NCBI GenBank assembly: GCA_018697195.1 | Contig: CM031864.1 | Coordinates: 27,847,962-27,911,961, forward strand | DNA: 64,000 nt | DNA from: Certhia americana | Lineage: Eukaryota > Chordata > Aves > Passeriformes > Certhiidae | Direction: 5' to 3' | In this document: piece by piece, positions 1-15,006 of the stretch | Position numbering within the stretch: the first letter of the stretch is position 1 | How the letters are laid out: each line of letters opens with the position of its first letter | Position numbers and translations under genes: made by a program | The notes under the pieces: generated by a model | Databases searched by the model: none | The model's input: only the letters and a program-made list of their open reading frames with translations | Told to the model about the DNA's origin: nothing

Positions 1-82
1 GGATGGATGGATGGATGGATGGATGGATGGATGGATGGATGGATGGATGGATGGATGGATGGATGGATGGATGGATGGATGG
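1..82. repeat. (GGAT)n tetranucleotide microsatellite
   Basis: About 20 perfect GGAT units form the left edge of the window, ending in GGAGCC. The array may continue beyond position 1. It lies in the TNR intron downstream of the FNIII-2 exon. Confidence 0.98.
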
Positions 83-1653
83 AGCCTTGCAATCACTCCT
101 TTGCCATGGCAGTGTTCATGCATGAAGCCAGCTGGGCAGCCTGTTTAATCACTTAGATGATCACAAGGTGGGTGAAAAAGCCCACTTTGGTTCTGTAATT
201 TAGACTATTCCACATATACATATACCTAATATACTGCATATCTTAGAAAATGGTAGTATATAATAAGGGTCTGCTGATTGCTGCACCTCTTGGTTGGAAG
301 TTCTGGGGGACAAGCATATGGGTAAGGGTGGAAAGTAGCAGGGAGGGTTAGAAAAAGACATGGAGGAATTTGGAGGTGAGGTCTGGGGGCAAAACAGCAG
401 AGCAGGGAGCACAGCTGGAAAGCCCAGTGTTCAGGTAGGAGCTGGCTGTCCAGCTTGGCCAGGACCAGGTCATGCATGCCCTCAATCCCCAACTACTTCG
501 TGTTGTTCATCTCCTCCAGTAGATGTGGATCACTTCAGGTCATCCACATCTACTTAGCTGTGTGGCATAAAACCATGCCTTTGCTGCCTGATCCTGGCAC
601 CACAAGGTCCTGAGGCAGAACAAGGGTGATGGGGATAAAGCACCGGAGGTGCTGCAGAGGAAGGCAGACAGGCCAGCACAGGGATACCTTCCCAGAGCAC
701 AGATCTGGGAGCCCACGGCTTCACCTGCACTCCCTGCAAAGGTTAACCCTTGAGTTTGAAGTACCAGCTTCTATTTTTGCTGACTTCCCAGGGAAAAGAA
801 ATTTTGGGCTTTACCAGGAGATGTCTCTATTAAACCATGTCGAGCTGAAAGCAGTGGCAAAGCAGGAGGAGAGGACTGTGCTGGGGAAGCTCAGACACGC
901 AAAAAACTGCTGCGGTGGAGGGACCTTCCCTTCACTCACTCCCATGGTGGCTTCAATTAGCAGCACCTTATTACAACCCTCCGGCAGTTATTTAAGTGCT
1001 GTTTCCACTTGGAACAGCTCAGATGGAGGTAGTAGACGTCTGCCTGCTTTCAAGACAGACTGCAACAGATCTGGTATGAGGAGCCTCTCCTCCCCCATGA
1101 GTTTTGCCCATCACTGCATCTCCTTCAGCAAAAAGACCCAGCTGAATTTTCTCTGGTCTACAGGATGGACCAGTGAGTGGGAAAAAAAATTTGTTAGGAA
1201 GGGACATGCTGTTGCTCCTGGCTCCCTGCCCTGCTGCCTCATTTGCCCAAATAGGTGGGAGTTGAGGGCATTTAGAGGAACAAAAACAGGTGGGAGTTTT
1301 AATCTGTTATATATGAGTAAGTAATACATTTGCTGATGTATTTCTTGGGAGCATCCAGCCTCCAAAATGTGAGATTAGCAGAGGAGAATAATTTATCCAG
1401 ATATAAAATAAAAGCAGAACTTGTCTTCACTCCCAACCCCATTAACCCCACTACGGTTTCTGCACTTGTGGCAATTTATGAGAGAGAGGTACAAAATACT
1501 ACATGAAGAAGCCGTTGCTGCAATATTTGGGCACCGCGGTGCTGCCAGTTTCATCCCTGCCCATGCAGTACCAGCTGCTTTTGCTGATGGGACTTTATTT
1601 TTGGGACCAAGTCACGGGCACTGTTGTGCTGCCCCCAGGTCAGTCTCACTCAC
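83..1653. other. TNR: TNR intron (downstream of FNIII-2), nothing further recognised
   Basis: This is the 5' part of the intron that follows the FNIII-2 second-half exon; its donor GTGAGT is at 1653-1648. No exon for FNIII-3 is visible. An open frame of 232 codons on the plus strand (626-1324) has no recognisable domain and is treated as chance. Confidence 0.8.
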
Positions 1654-1804
1654 GGGTTGAGACACTGTTGGAGGTAGGAGGGCTTCTGGCTTGTTCCTTC
1701 AGGGCCACGACGGTGACGGTGTACTCTTCCCCTGGCTTCAGCCCCGTCTGGTTGAAGGTGGTGACGGTGCTGGGGAGCTGGGCAATCACACCACCCTCAT
1801 TATT
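1654..1804 (-). CDS. TNR: Tenascin-R FNIII domain 2, second-half exon
   Basis: The exon is 151 nt: 50 codons starting in phase 0, plus one nt (phase 1 out). The acceptor is TGACAG|AATAATGAG and the donor CAACCC|GTGAGT. The translation opens [11 protein letters not shown], contains the [12 protein letters not shown] loop with its core Tyr, and ends with [12 protein letters not shown] and VST. This is the C-terminal half of TNR FNIII-2, and its length equals the corresponding human segment that I remember (50 residues). The FNQT tract gives an NQT sequon. The next exon (FNIII-3) is not found between 1653 and 1 and must lie outside the window. Confidence 0.93.
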
Positions 1805-5108
<3,304 letters not shown>

Positions 5109-5372
5109 TAGTCATCACCTTGGAGGTAACAGGGATGCTGAAGACGTCACTGATGACTGCATAGATGCTGACATTGTAGGCAACACCTGGCTCCAGATCT
5201 GTGATGGTGATGCTGCTCCAGTCCCCAGGCACCCTCTGCTGGAGCTGGGTGCCCCCCGGCACTGCTGGCTGGTATGAGATGACGTACTCGGTGGCTGCCC
5301 CGGGGCTGTCCCAAGCCAGCTCGATAGAGCCGTGGCTGATCCCCGTCACCCGCAGGTTTTCAGGAGGAGACA
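5109..5372 (-). CDS. TNR: Tenascin-R fibronectin type III domain 1 exon
   Basis: The exon is 264 nt (88 codons, phase 1 to phase 1). Its acceptor is CCACCAG|TGTCTCC and its donor ATGACTA|GTAAGTAT, a strong consensus donor. A single exon encodes the whole FNIII-1 domain: [10 protein letters not shown] at the start, the core Trp in IELAWDSP, strand C residues YVISYQP, the DLEPG loop and the core Tyr in YNVSIYAV. The NVS sequon is a possible N-glycosylation site. FNIII domains form the elongated stalk of tenascin-R and bind neural adhesion proteins and lecticans, according to family knowledge. The first codon is completed by the G at the end of the EGF exon, giving Val. Confidence 0.95.
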
Positions 5373-5802
5373 CTGGTGGGAAGGGCAGAGGTACGGAGAG
5401 TGTCAGGGTTTGCCTGGCTTATTCCACTCCTGTGGGAGGGTGTATAGGTCTACTGGTGGGATATGGGCACAGGCTGGGGGTTATGTGCCATCTGTGGTTG
5501 TCTGAACAGCTATAGCAAGATAAAGGTTCAGGAGAACCTGTTGCACTAAGGGTTTAGCCCCCGTGTTGGAATGAACCTCACTAGCTGTTTGCTCACCTCC
5601 CAGACTTTTGTTCCATGGTGTCTTTGGGGCAGGGATAACAGGGAGGTAGCCCCACTGTGGGACCACAGCGTGTCCTAAGTGGTGCGTTCTGCCAGATACA
5701 GATTTCTCCCAGGCTTCATAGTGCTCCTATGGGACTCTGGGCACCTTGGAACCCTTGCTTATACACTCAAGTCTGGCTCTCCTCACACATCCTCCCCGCT
5801 AC
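5373..5802. other. TNR: TNR intron between EGF exon and FNIII-1
   Basis: This short 430-bp phase-1 intron has donor GTAGCG at 5802 and acceptor CCACCAG ending at 5373. No other feature is seen. Confidence 0.85.
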
Positions 5803-6279
5803 CTGCTGAGCAGTCCTGCCCGTCATAGCCTTCCTCGCAGACGCAGAGCCCATTCCGGCAGAGCCCCCGGCCGCTGCAGGCGTTGGGGCAGTGCAGCCTC
5901 GAGCAGTCCTCTCCGGCGAAGCCCTCCTGGCACACGCAGGTGCCGTTCACGCAGTGGCCCCGGCCGGAGCAGTCGCGGGGGCAGCGCAGCTGGGAGCAAT
6001 CCTCCCCGGTGAAACCCTCCTCGCACACGCACTCGCCGTCCACGCAGAGCCCGCGGGAGCCGCAGCCGGCGGGGCAGCGGAGTTGGGAGCAGTCCTCGCC
6101 CCCATAGTCGTTGTCGCAGATGCACTGGCCCTCCAGGCACACGCCGCGGCTGGAGCAGCCCCGGGGGCAGTGGGGCTCGGAGCAGTTGCTGCCTGTCCAG
6201 CCCTCCATGCACACGCAGCTGCACGACTCCAGGCTGAAATTTCCGTGGCCGCTGCACTGCGGGATGTAATCCAGCTGCC
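5803..6279 (-). CDS. TNR: Tenascin-R EGF-like repeat exon (4.5 repeats)
   Basis: This 477-nt exon (159 codons, phase 1 at both ends) starts after TTGCAG and ends at TCAGCAG|GTAGCG. It opens [15 protein letters not shown] and shows tandem Cys-rich EGF-like units of about 31 residues. Each has the form CPxxCSxRGxCxxGxCxCxxGxxGxDC; together with the leading half unit this gives the 4.5 repeats typical of tenascin-R. N-glycosylation sequons are seen at NFS, NCS and NGT. In the TNR family these repeats form a rigid rod next to the assembly domain and take part in cell and axon interactions. The exon is strikingly GC- and CpG-rich compared with the flanking introns, and it leaves long open frames on both strands. 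All expected cysteines appear present. Assignment is by direct reading and family knowledge. Confidence 0.96.
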
Positions 6280-8903
6280 CTGCAAGGATGCAGAACCGAG
6301 GGTCAGAACCCACCGGGTGGGAGGTGGAAAAAGTTTTGGTCTCAGGTCAGCCCTCTGAAGGGCTGGAGAAAGGGGACAGATGTTGGGCAAGGTGGGGACA
6401 GTCCTGCCCAGCTCTGGTGAACTGATGGCTTTAGGGCTGAAAGGGTGGTATGGGGTCATGGTGGGGTTTGGGTGGATCTTTCCCTAGGAAGCAGTGGCCT
6501 CTGTAACTATGGGTGCCATCAGCCTTGTGATGGTGCAGGTGCTCTCTTCGGTTTCTCTCCAGCTCAGCACTCAGTTGACAGGAACTTCCCTAGACCTACC
6601 TCTTACTGGAAAAAAAGCCTTCCCTGGCTAAACCCTCTGCACCAGCCATGACTCCTCTGGTCTCACATCTACCCACTTCTCCTTTTATAGATGAGAGATC
6701 CCCATCTGCTTTCTCTCTCTCTCCTATACGAAGTAGGTATGTACCCAAAGACATCATCTTCATCCCTATCCTGGTAGACCTGATTAAGACAGAACTGTTG
6801 GCTTTGGGCACACTGAGGTTGTGGAAAAGCAGGAACAGCACATGGGCTCTGTGGCCAGCACCTCTAATGCCGCCTCTTTATTGGGCAGACTTGCACAGGA
6901 TGCTCTGGGATGAGGAGGGATGATGGGGATGAAGGTACCAGTCACTGACACTGTTAATGCTCCCCAGTTTTGCCCTGAAACAGAGCCATTGCTTCAGCTA
7001 AGGGTTTATCCCAGCCAGGCTAACTCTTCGTTGCTGATTTTTACTGCTTTTCCTCATGTGAACCAAGGAAGAACAAAAACCCTTTCTGTGCTTCCTCCAA
7101 ACTGTGGGATACCTTTGCACCCCAAAGACCCCCAAGCCCCAGGACTCTGTCCCCATCTAAATTTTCCATCCTAGTTGACCTTTCCGAGCAGCTCTTCCAA
7201 TGGGGGGATGTAGCAGATGCACATGTAAAAGCAGCTCAGTTACATGCTGTTCCAGACAGACCCACTTGGGTTACTTTTACTTTGCAAGACAATTCCCATC
7301 CAGACTGCAAATACTGGGAAGGCCAGTCAGGATCTCTTCAGATGTCAGCCTTTAGTTGAGTTATCAAAAGATGAGAGGATGCTTGTAAGTATGCTGGAGG
7401 AAAGAGGCTTTCTTCAGGTGGGATGGGTGGTGGGGTAGGGATCCTGATCTCCTTCGCAGTGTAATGAATTGACAGCAGCTCTGATAAAAATAAATGAAAT
7501 TACTCCAATTTTAGCTTGGCACATCTGTGATGGGAGTGGGGACTCCACCAAGCAATGAATGTTTAAGGACACTGTCAGTGTATGTTGCAAGTAGCCCAAA
7601 TAGGCCCATCAGAGTTTCAAATTAATTCCTTTAAAACAGGTTTTTCCCATAGCATTTCCTATGTGATGCAACCATCACTTTGTATAGACTGGTGTTTCTT
7701 GTTTTGTCTTAGTTATTAATGCAGATGATGAATGCGGCATTGGGAGGGATGTGGGCTGAGGCCATGGCTGGGAATGCATTGACTTCCACTGGCCACGTGA
7801 TAGATGTAAGCCCAAGCCCCACACCCTGCTGTGTGCCTATCCTTGTTTCTCCCTCCCTGGACCAACACACCTTTGGTGGAACTCTTGGCCTGAGCATTGG
7901 TTGCACCTTTTTCATTTTAATGTGTCCTACCCATAGAGGTGTTGGGGTACCATTGGAAATATAATAGATATAAAACTTTTTTTTAAAATGTAGTGAGTAT
8001 TGGGTGTAAAAAGGTTGCTTTTAATTTCTCTTCCTTGTTGCTGTTCTTGGTGTGAAAAGCAGTTTTCCCCTGGAAAGATGCCCTGTGTGGTATTTTCTTC
8101 CCTGCAAGGAGCCCTGGTTCATTGAAGGCACAAGCAGGGCTGGGTTGCATTTGGAATGGATGCTCTTTGAGACAGCCTCTCTTCCTCAATACAAGGCAAA
8201 CTATCAGTATGCTGCCTCCCCTACCATGGAAATGAAGCTGCTAGCCCAAATGACCCATCTCATTTCAGCTGAATGCTGCTTTCCTGACCCTGAGGGACAG
8301 CTGAGGTGAAACGAGTAACCCTAATGGGACCTCTTGGAGGTCTCCACAAAAGCACATCTTTTATTTCAGATGAAATATCATGTTGATGGTTTTGTGCCTC
8401 TTTTTTTAGGTTTTGTTTGCTTATTTCATGTATTTTTTATATTTTTTAATCCTTTTATTTTAAACTCAGTTTTTCAGATGTGTTCCTCTCCCACTCATAG
8501 AGAAGATGAAGGAGCTTATTGCCAACTCCCTTGGAGCTGCCTTCAGCCCAGAGACAGTTTAGAAGAGCAGCAGCTACATCTCTGCTCCCTGTCCCACAAG
8601 CAGTGGAAGATGTCTGGAAGGACTGCAGAGTTGGGAGATCCCCCTGCTCACCCCTAGCTCTCTCTCCATTACAGAGCTTTTTGCAGTGAGTGGGCACTCA
8701 AGAGACCAAAGCCCTCCCGGGGGATTTCCTGGCTTAGAGGACTTAAGCTAAGTTTTTTCACTAAAGCCACAGCCCCATCATGGGTAAACATTGGTTTTCC
8801 TCTGTCACCACTCTGAGTGGCATCATCAGGTTTTGTATTATTTCTCCTGCCTTTTGCTCAAGCCCTCAGACCCCAGCAAGAGCTAACACGATGGCATTAC
8901 TAC
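6280..8903. other. TNR: TNR intron between first coding exon and EGF exon
   Basis: This 2624-bp phase-1 intron has donor GTAGTA and acceptor TTGCAG. It has T-rich runs near 8400-8470. No repeat family or additional exon is recognised. Confidence 0.85.
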
Positions 8904-9403
8904 CTGTGGCTGCATTTTCCTGGCAGCAATTGGAGGTGCATTGGTCCCGGAGGATGGAGACCTCCCTCTCCAGCATCTCAATCCTGCTCAGCAGCTCCTG
9001 TAGGGATGGAAGGGAGGTGGAGCACTTGCAGGCCTGCTTGGGCATGTTTATCCTGTGGGTGAAGGTGACCTGGCTCTCGCTGTCGGAGGTCTGCTCTGTG
9101 TACTCTGCCAGCCGGTCGTCTTCTGAACTCACCTCCTCGGCTGAAGACTTGAACATGGATGAGCAGCAACTATTCAGCGGGATGTTGATGTTGTAGATGT
9201 GGTGGAAGACCATGGGCTGCTCTTTGATAGGTGGGCTGCAGTTGGCAAGGCCGCCTGCCTCATCCACCGCTGTCCTCTCAGCCGGCTCTGTTGTCATCTC
9301 CAGCCGGCACTCAAAAGGCTTGAGGACAGCACCCAGCAGAAGCAAGTTGAAGCTGATGACCACATTCCTCAGGACCAGGTTTTCACTATCAGTCCCCATT
9401 TTC
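8904..9403 (-). CDS. TNR: Tenascin-R, first coding exon: signal peptide, Cys-rich segment, heptad repeats
   Basis: The CDS runs from the ATG at 9399 to 8904 (165 codons plus 1 nt, phase 1 out). The ATG lies in GAAAATGGGG, with A at -3 and G at +4, a good Kozak context. The exon starts at 9403 after a pyrimidine-rich acceptor ending TTCCAG, so only 4 nt of 5' UTR are in it. The donor is CACAG|GTAGTA. Residues 1 to about 31 form a hydrophobic signal peptide (core [10 protein letters not shown]) ending near Cys31. Cysteine pairs near residues 78-79 and at about 124-126 are followed by a leucine heptad stretch with the core [15 protein letters not shown] at about 132-150. A final Cys cluster (DQCTSNCCQ) follows. 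In tenascins this region forms the coiled coil and interchain disulphides that assemble trimers. It is the N-terminus of the secreted neural matrix glycoprotein. Nothing is broken or missing. Confidence 0.96.
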
Positions 9404-12400
9404 CTGGAAGAGGGAAGAGCCTACCAAGCCAGTCTTGGTCAGCTGAGAGTGGGGAGGACCTGGGAACACAGAAGCAAAAGAGCATAGTTGGTGTTAGCCT
9501 TGAAACTATTCTTGGCATAGAGAGGCATATCCTTCTTGGCAGTTATCTAGACACATGTGGGGCTTACTTGACCCACATGCAGTCCTACTGGCTTTGGTGG
9601 ATCCTAAATCAACTCTGAATGGAACCCATGCCTGGTGGGAAGACCTTGTCATAGCCCTCGAGCAGTCACAAAGACAGATTCTTGTTGCTACTGCTTTTTT
9701 ATTTAGGAAAGAATTAATCTGGTACTAGCAAAGTACCAAATACTCATCTCTGGGCCACTTACCACATCTTACTTTGCCACCCTCTGACAATGCCATAACC
9801 TTGAACAATTGCTATCTCTTGCTTCTAATGGCCCTCCTGCTCTGGAGTTCCTCTCCAGCTCCCTGGGGAACATCCCTGCTTCCCCCATTACCCTGCTGCT
9901 GAATGAAAATATATGTTTGCTAGTTTCTCTCCAACACTTGGAACTCCTTTGGTTGGCTCTCTTTTTTCCCACTGGTTTTAGGAAAGGCAAGAAAAACAGA
10001 AACAACTGCAATGGGGTGGGTCTGACCATGCTTACAGAAGACAGGCTAACCTTAATTGCTGTAAGTGGCAATTTGGGACTTCATTCTCAGACCCTGACTC
10101 CCTCAAGTCCTCCTCTGCTTTCTGGGCTCTCTGCTGGCTCCTAGGTGGCCCTGGCTGACCCACAGAGAGACTTCTTATCCCTGCATAATGGGGCAGCCGT
10201 GATAGGGGTAGGCACAGTGACTAATGAACACTGGCTGCCTTTGATTCATTTGTGTTTAAAACTCAACACCCCCTCCTTGGCCTCTCGCTTGGCTTTTTTT
10301 ATGTGTGCTTGGAGTGGAAGTAATTGTGGCCATGGGCCAGCTGCTCTGAGCTGGGCCAGTGCTTCAAAGGAAGACTCCTTGCAAGATTACAGGAGCAGCT
10401 TAGACACGGGGAAATGAAATCCTTCCTCTCCCCCTCTTTGAATCCAGCCTGCCTTAAGAGAGATGTCAGAACCTGTTTGTGAGCACAACTGGATGGGGGT
10501 AGAAGGGTTCCATGTGGACGCAGGAATAAGGGAGTGGGAGTGAGGAGTGGATGGTGAATAAAGGAAGGGTGAACAGATAAACACAGCAATTGCTCGCTAA
10601 TGACAGCGAGCAGGGCGGTTGGGTAGTTAACAACTCTGTAACCCATAGACTGAAAGCCATTCATTTGCTGGCAGGAACTACCGGGCTTATTGATTTGAAT
10701 CTCTTTATCAGTACATTCATTACAGCTGCCAAGCTCTTGGTTCTGAGTGGAAAGTCACAGCATTCCCCTACTGCCTTAGGCAGGGCATGATGCTGTGGGA
10801 ATGTTGGCATCCCTGGGGCAAAATGCTATGGAGATTTCTCATAATATCACTGATTGGGCTCTTAGTTGTGAAATGGTGAAAAGTCACCATGGTTCAGGCT
10901 GACCCTGACTCAAACCATGTTGAATCCACAGGGCAGGTGGATGCTTCTTGGTGTCCTCCAACCCAGAGCAGGCCAGACAACCCTATGAATCCTCAACTTC
11001 TTCCAAGAGGCTTGGGGTGACAGCTCTGAAGCCCTCCAAATTTGTGAATGCATTCCTGAGTTCTGTCATCTCCATTTCCTATCTGCTCTCTCCTGCTCCT
11101 TATGTCAATAGTTTACTTTTCCCTAAAGGACCCATCACAGTGAGCTCAGTCAGGGTGAGCTGGGGGAGCTCTGTGGTTGCATGAGCAGTCTGACAGCCTG
11201 AGTTGTCTCTACCTGGGAAGAGAAGTTGAATGAACATTCCTCTTTTGGGTTCCTCATTTTCCAGTGCTCCTGATACTTCCCAGTCCAGCTCATACTGCAC
11301 TGACACAACCATTAAAAACCATTGACTGGGGGAACAGATCCAGGATTGCATATTTTTATTCCCTCCTTCACAAGGAAAAGAAGCCAATTTCTGTGTCATT
11401 TAATGTGTAAAATTGGTTGCATTAGAGCAAATTTACCTAGGTCACTTTTAGTCATTTTTTTAGCCTTTGTTGTCATTTTTTAGCCTTTTTAGTCATTTTT
11501 TAGCCTTTGTTATCCCCAAGTTCAGATAAAACTCCCAGCTGGTGGCCTTCTTGATGGCTTTGATCCCTTCATCCCTAGAGGTGGCCTTTGGAAACCTGTT
11601 CAGGGCAGTGAAGGCAGCTTTGAGCCTGTCACTTTTCCTGATGTTTGATGTCAATGTCCTTCTCCTTCACTTTCTGATGGACTGGGAAAATGCCTCTGCA
11701 TCCCAGAATAGTCTCTGTGTAACCAGGATTCAACAGCTGATCTCCAGTTGCCTCTGGCAAAGCACAAGCTTGGGGCTGCTGCTTCTATATTTTACCAGAA
11801 CTAGTTACCTTTGGTTTGTTTTGCTGGTTTTTTTCCCCCCTACAATCCCCCTGAAACCTGGGTATTTGAACTGAAGTTCAAATTAAAGAGTTATTACAGT
11901 TAATTATGAAGTTTGGCAGGCATGGAGATTTTGGCTCCAAAGTATTTCAACTTTGGGGAGCTGTGAAAGAATCAATGCTGCAATTTCTCTGTAGTGCTCA
12001 ATATAAAATACAGACAATATAAACCCAAGAAAACTATTTAAGGGTTTTACCAAACATATACCACAGCAAAGCTCTCTCTTTCCCTCCCCTCAGCCTCTCT
12101 CTGTCCAGGATTTGTGCCTTATGGGAGAGCAAAGGAAGAACTATAAAAATCCTATTAAATCCACAGTGCATCCAGCCTGATTATATATTTTCAGTTATTT
12201 TTATGTTTTGCTGATGGGCTGTATCTGTGTGAGCATCTTTGTGAGAATGAATGCAAAAGTGAGCCTCTGTGTATGTATGCTCAGAGCAGCTGAGGTGAGA
12301 AAGTCCTTAATGCTGTGGCAGTGGTTTGGCGGGGAACAGCATCCCTCCAAAATGCAGCACCAGGTCCCCCAGCAGCATCTGCAGCCCTTTTTTTTTTAAC

Positions 12401-13689
12401 TTAGCAATGTAAATGTAGCAAATCCAAACTGGGCTTTTTCAGGATGGGTGCAAACATCAGATCTGCACAATGAGTATGATGCCAGCAGTTTTGTCTGTGG
12501 CATTTTTGTGGGGATTGTTTAATATTTGGATGGTCCAACAATATTTTTAATTTCATGGCAGTTTTGATGAGTTGCTTCAGTTAAAAAAACGTCAAATGTT
12601 GCCTGGGAAGATGCTTGAGAAAGGAAAATATTTGTTTTTTCAGCCATATATTGTGTGTTAAAATGTTTTTGAAGTCACTAAAAATGTGAAAATTAAGTGA
12701 ACTTTTTTTTTTTTTTTGAGTGAGAAACCTTTTAATCTACCCAGAGTATATAGAGATGGATATATGTGTATATATATTTATATACATTTATTGCATTCCA
12801 TTTTTCTGAACACCAGGTTAACCCTGAGCCCTGCTGTTTGGGGCAGATGACCAGCTGGAAAATCAGATCTATCTGGAATTCAGGCTCATGCTTATCCTTG
12901 ATGCTGATCAACAAGTCATCAAGAAACAGTTTGCTGCCTGTTTCCTCAGCATGGCAGAAGCAAGCAGATATTTTCTAACACTCAGCAATCCCTGAACTGT
13001 GTGATTAGAGCTGTGAAGTGTTCCCTGCAGAAGCACAACTGGCAGGAGCTGAACCTCTGTGATGGATTTGCTCCTACTACTGTTAATGGTGAGAGTGACC
13101 CAGGGTATGGTGATGTGGGACGCCTCCGAGTGTATTATTTGGGCTTTTATGTTGAAAAGTGTCTTGCAGGTTTTCCATAAGCCAAAACCACCTGCTGACA
13201 GATGGTTTTAGAGGCTGCCAAAACCAGCCACCCTGGAGATAAGTAAGTACTTAGTAGAGATGGTGCCTGTTCCATGATACAGCAAGATGCAGCCCATGCA
13301 GCTTTCCTCTTGAGTTCATTGGGAAGGAAATTCAGCTCCATGGCATCCCTGGTTGGCTTTCATAGCCTTAGACTTTTGATTCCAAAGGGATTACACAGCT
13401 GGAAAACTGATGTGGATTGCATTGCAAGATCTGAATCCCAACTCTGGAGTTTTTTTGGGATCTCCAAAGTGAGGCTGCAGTACTCGTTGGTTTGGAGCAA
13501 CTCATCATTCCCATCCATCAGTATCATTATTGCCTTGACATTGAAATTTCTCCTTGGTGCCATGTCCTTCAGCCTTGGCAGGTAAGGATGTGTACATGGC
13601 AAGGCACACATTGTCAAGCACTGGCACACAGGGAAGTGGTGAATCACCATCCTTGGAGGCATTTTAGTAAAACTTAGGGCACCTAAAAA
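9404..13689. other. Presumed TNR 5' intron, block 1
   Basis: This lies directly upstream of the first coding exon. It contains a 20-bp triplicated motif (11450-11510), listed separately, and poly-T/AT microsatellite patches near 12700-12790. No open frame has a recognisable domain. It is assigned to a TNR intron only because the first coding exon has an upstream splice acceptor. Confidence 0.6.
11450..11510. repeat. Three tandem copies of a 20-bp T-rich unit
   Basis: The unit is GTCATTTTTTAGCCTTTGTT-like. It occurs three times head to tail with one length change in the T run and a TTT/TGT difference, so this is a young, short minisatellite. Confidence 0.9.
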
Positions 13690-13691
13690 AC

Positions 13692-13830
13692 TTCTTATTT
13701 TTTAGTAAAAATAGGGCAACTGGGGACATAGTTTAGTGGTGGGCTTGCTAGTGGCAAATTAATGATTGATCTTAGAGGTCTTTTCCAACCCAAATGATTC
13801 TAGGATTGATTCTAGGATTGATTCTAGAAA
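13692..13830 (+). mobile_element. CR1 LINE 3' end fragment with expanded tail
   Basis: The text GACATAGTTTAGTGGTGGGC, then CTTAGAGGTCTTTTCCAACC and a tail of GATTCTAGGATT units, matches the avian CR1 3' end that I remember. The normal 8-bp ATTCTATG tail is replaced by about 2.7 copies of a 12-bp unit at 13796-13827. It is truncated and carries no ORF. Confidence 0.8.
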
Positions 13831-14971
13831 GATTCTGTGGTGTGTGCCTTGCTTTTGCTTTGGTTTGTGATTCAGCAAGAAACTCTTATGATTTTCCTGT
13901 CCCACTGGAAAGAACTTGCATTGCAGCAGCTGCTAATGAAGAAATAGTGGAAATAATTGGGTCAGCTCCTCAGAGCTGAAACTGCTTCAAAATTGGTGTC
14001 ATGAGACTGGTTTGCACCAATAAGATCCTCCTGAGCAGATGCAGAGATGAAGTATGTCCTGCAGACCAATTCCTTCCTGCAGCTTTCTGAGGGGAAACAG
14101 CACTGGTGCCCAGTTATTACTGATCTAGTGATGTGTAACTTGTCTGTTTAAAAAGATTTTCATTGCATTAATTCCAGGGGGAGAGTGAAGATCCTTGCTG
14201 TGTGAAAGCAAATGAAGCCTTCTCCCTGATCAACTCCTTCTGCATCCTCTGCTTAACTGCAATCCTTATCACCCCTCTAAATACAGTCTGTTTCAGGATT
14301 TTGGGGAAATTAAAGGAGGTGGAAAGCCTAGAGAAGCAAACCATCTACTGTAACAGTGGTTGCTTGAAGGCCAAATCCTGGACTCATGGGGCTGGAGCCA
14401 AGGACCAGCATGGAAATCTGCACCATGCCAGAGAAGCTGAACTGAGAGTTTCCATTTCCATTCCATTCTGTCACCAAGCAGCACTCAGGGAGGGAATGAT
14501 TTTCACCCTGCTGACCAGTGACATGTTTAAGGATGAAATACTTTGATGCTTTTACCAGTTTTCCCTAACTATATGCAGACAAAGAAATCTATAGCTCTCC
14601 CAGCTGACTACAAATTCTGCCAGTTTAAAAATTCACGCACACCTCTGTCATTGCAACCTACATTATGTCTTGCTTTCATTACATATTCTTTTATTGACTT
14701 GCCATGGAATATATCAATAGCCTCTATAAACTCCCACAGGATAACAAGTTCAGAAGTTTTGGGCCGAATCTCCTTTTATTTTCACACTAAGAGTCTGGAT
14801 CCAGCATGTCTGGCCTCACAGCACCTCAACAGCTGCTTCTGCCTGCTTTCCCTGCAAAGTCTGGGAATCAGACTTTGATTCTTAAATTAATCAGTTAAGT
14901 CTTGTTTTAGCAATAGGTGCCAGCTGTAATTTGAGCCTATCCCAGCATTTTAAAGAGCAAATTTTGGTGCT

Positions 14972-15006
14972 GTCTTTATTTATTTATTTATTTATTTATA
15001 TATATA
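14972..15006. repeat. (TTTA)n / TA-rich microsatellite
   Basis: About six TTTA units run into a short alternating TATA stretch. Confidence 0.9.

Noticed and set aside
626..1324. 232-codon open frame on the plus strand
   Set aside because: No domain or family resemblance, no splice or promoter context, antisense to TNR intron. Length is plausible by chance.
1..1653. Search for the next TNR exon (FNIII-3)
   Set aside because: No minus-strand frame resembles it, and no phase-1 acceptor is followed by the expected sequence; it must lie outside the window.
5891..6358. 155-codon plus-strand open frame opposite the EGF exon
   Set aside because: It is the antisense shadow of a GC-rich coding exon with Ala/Gly-rich low-complexity translation.
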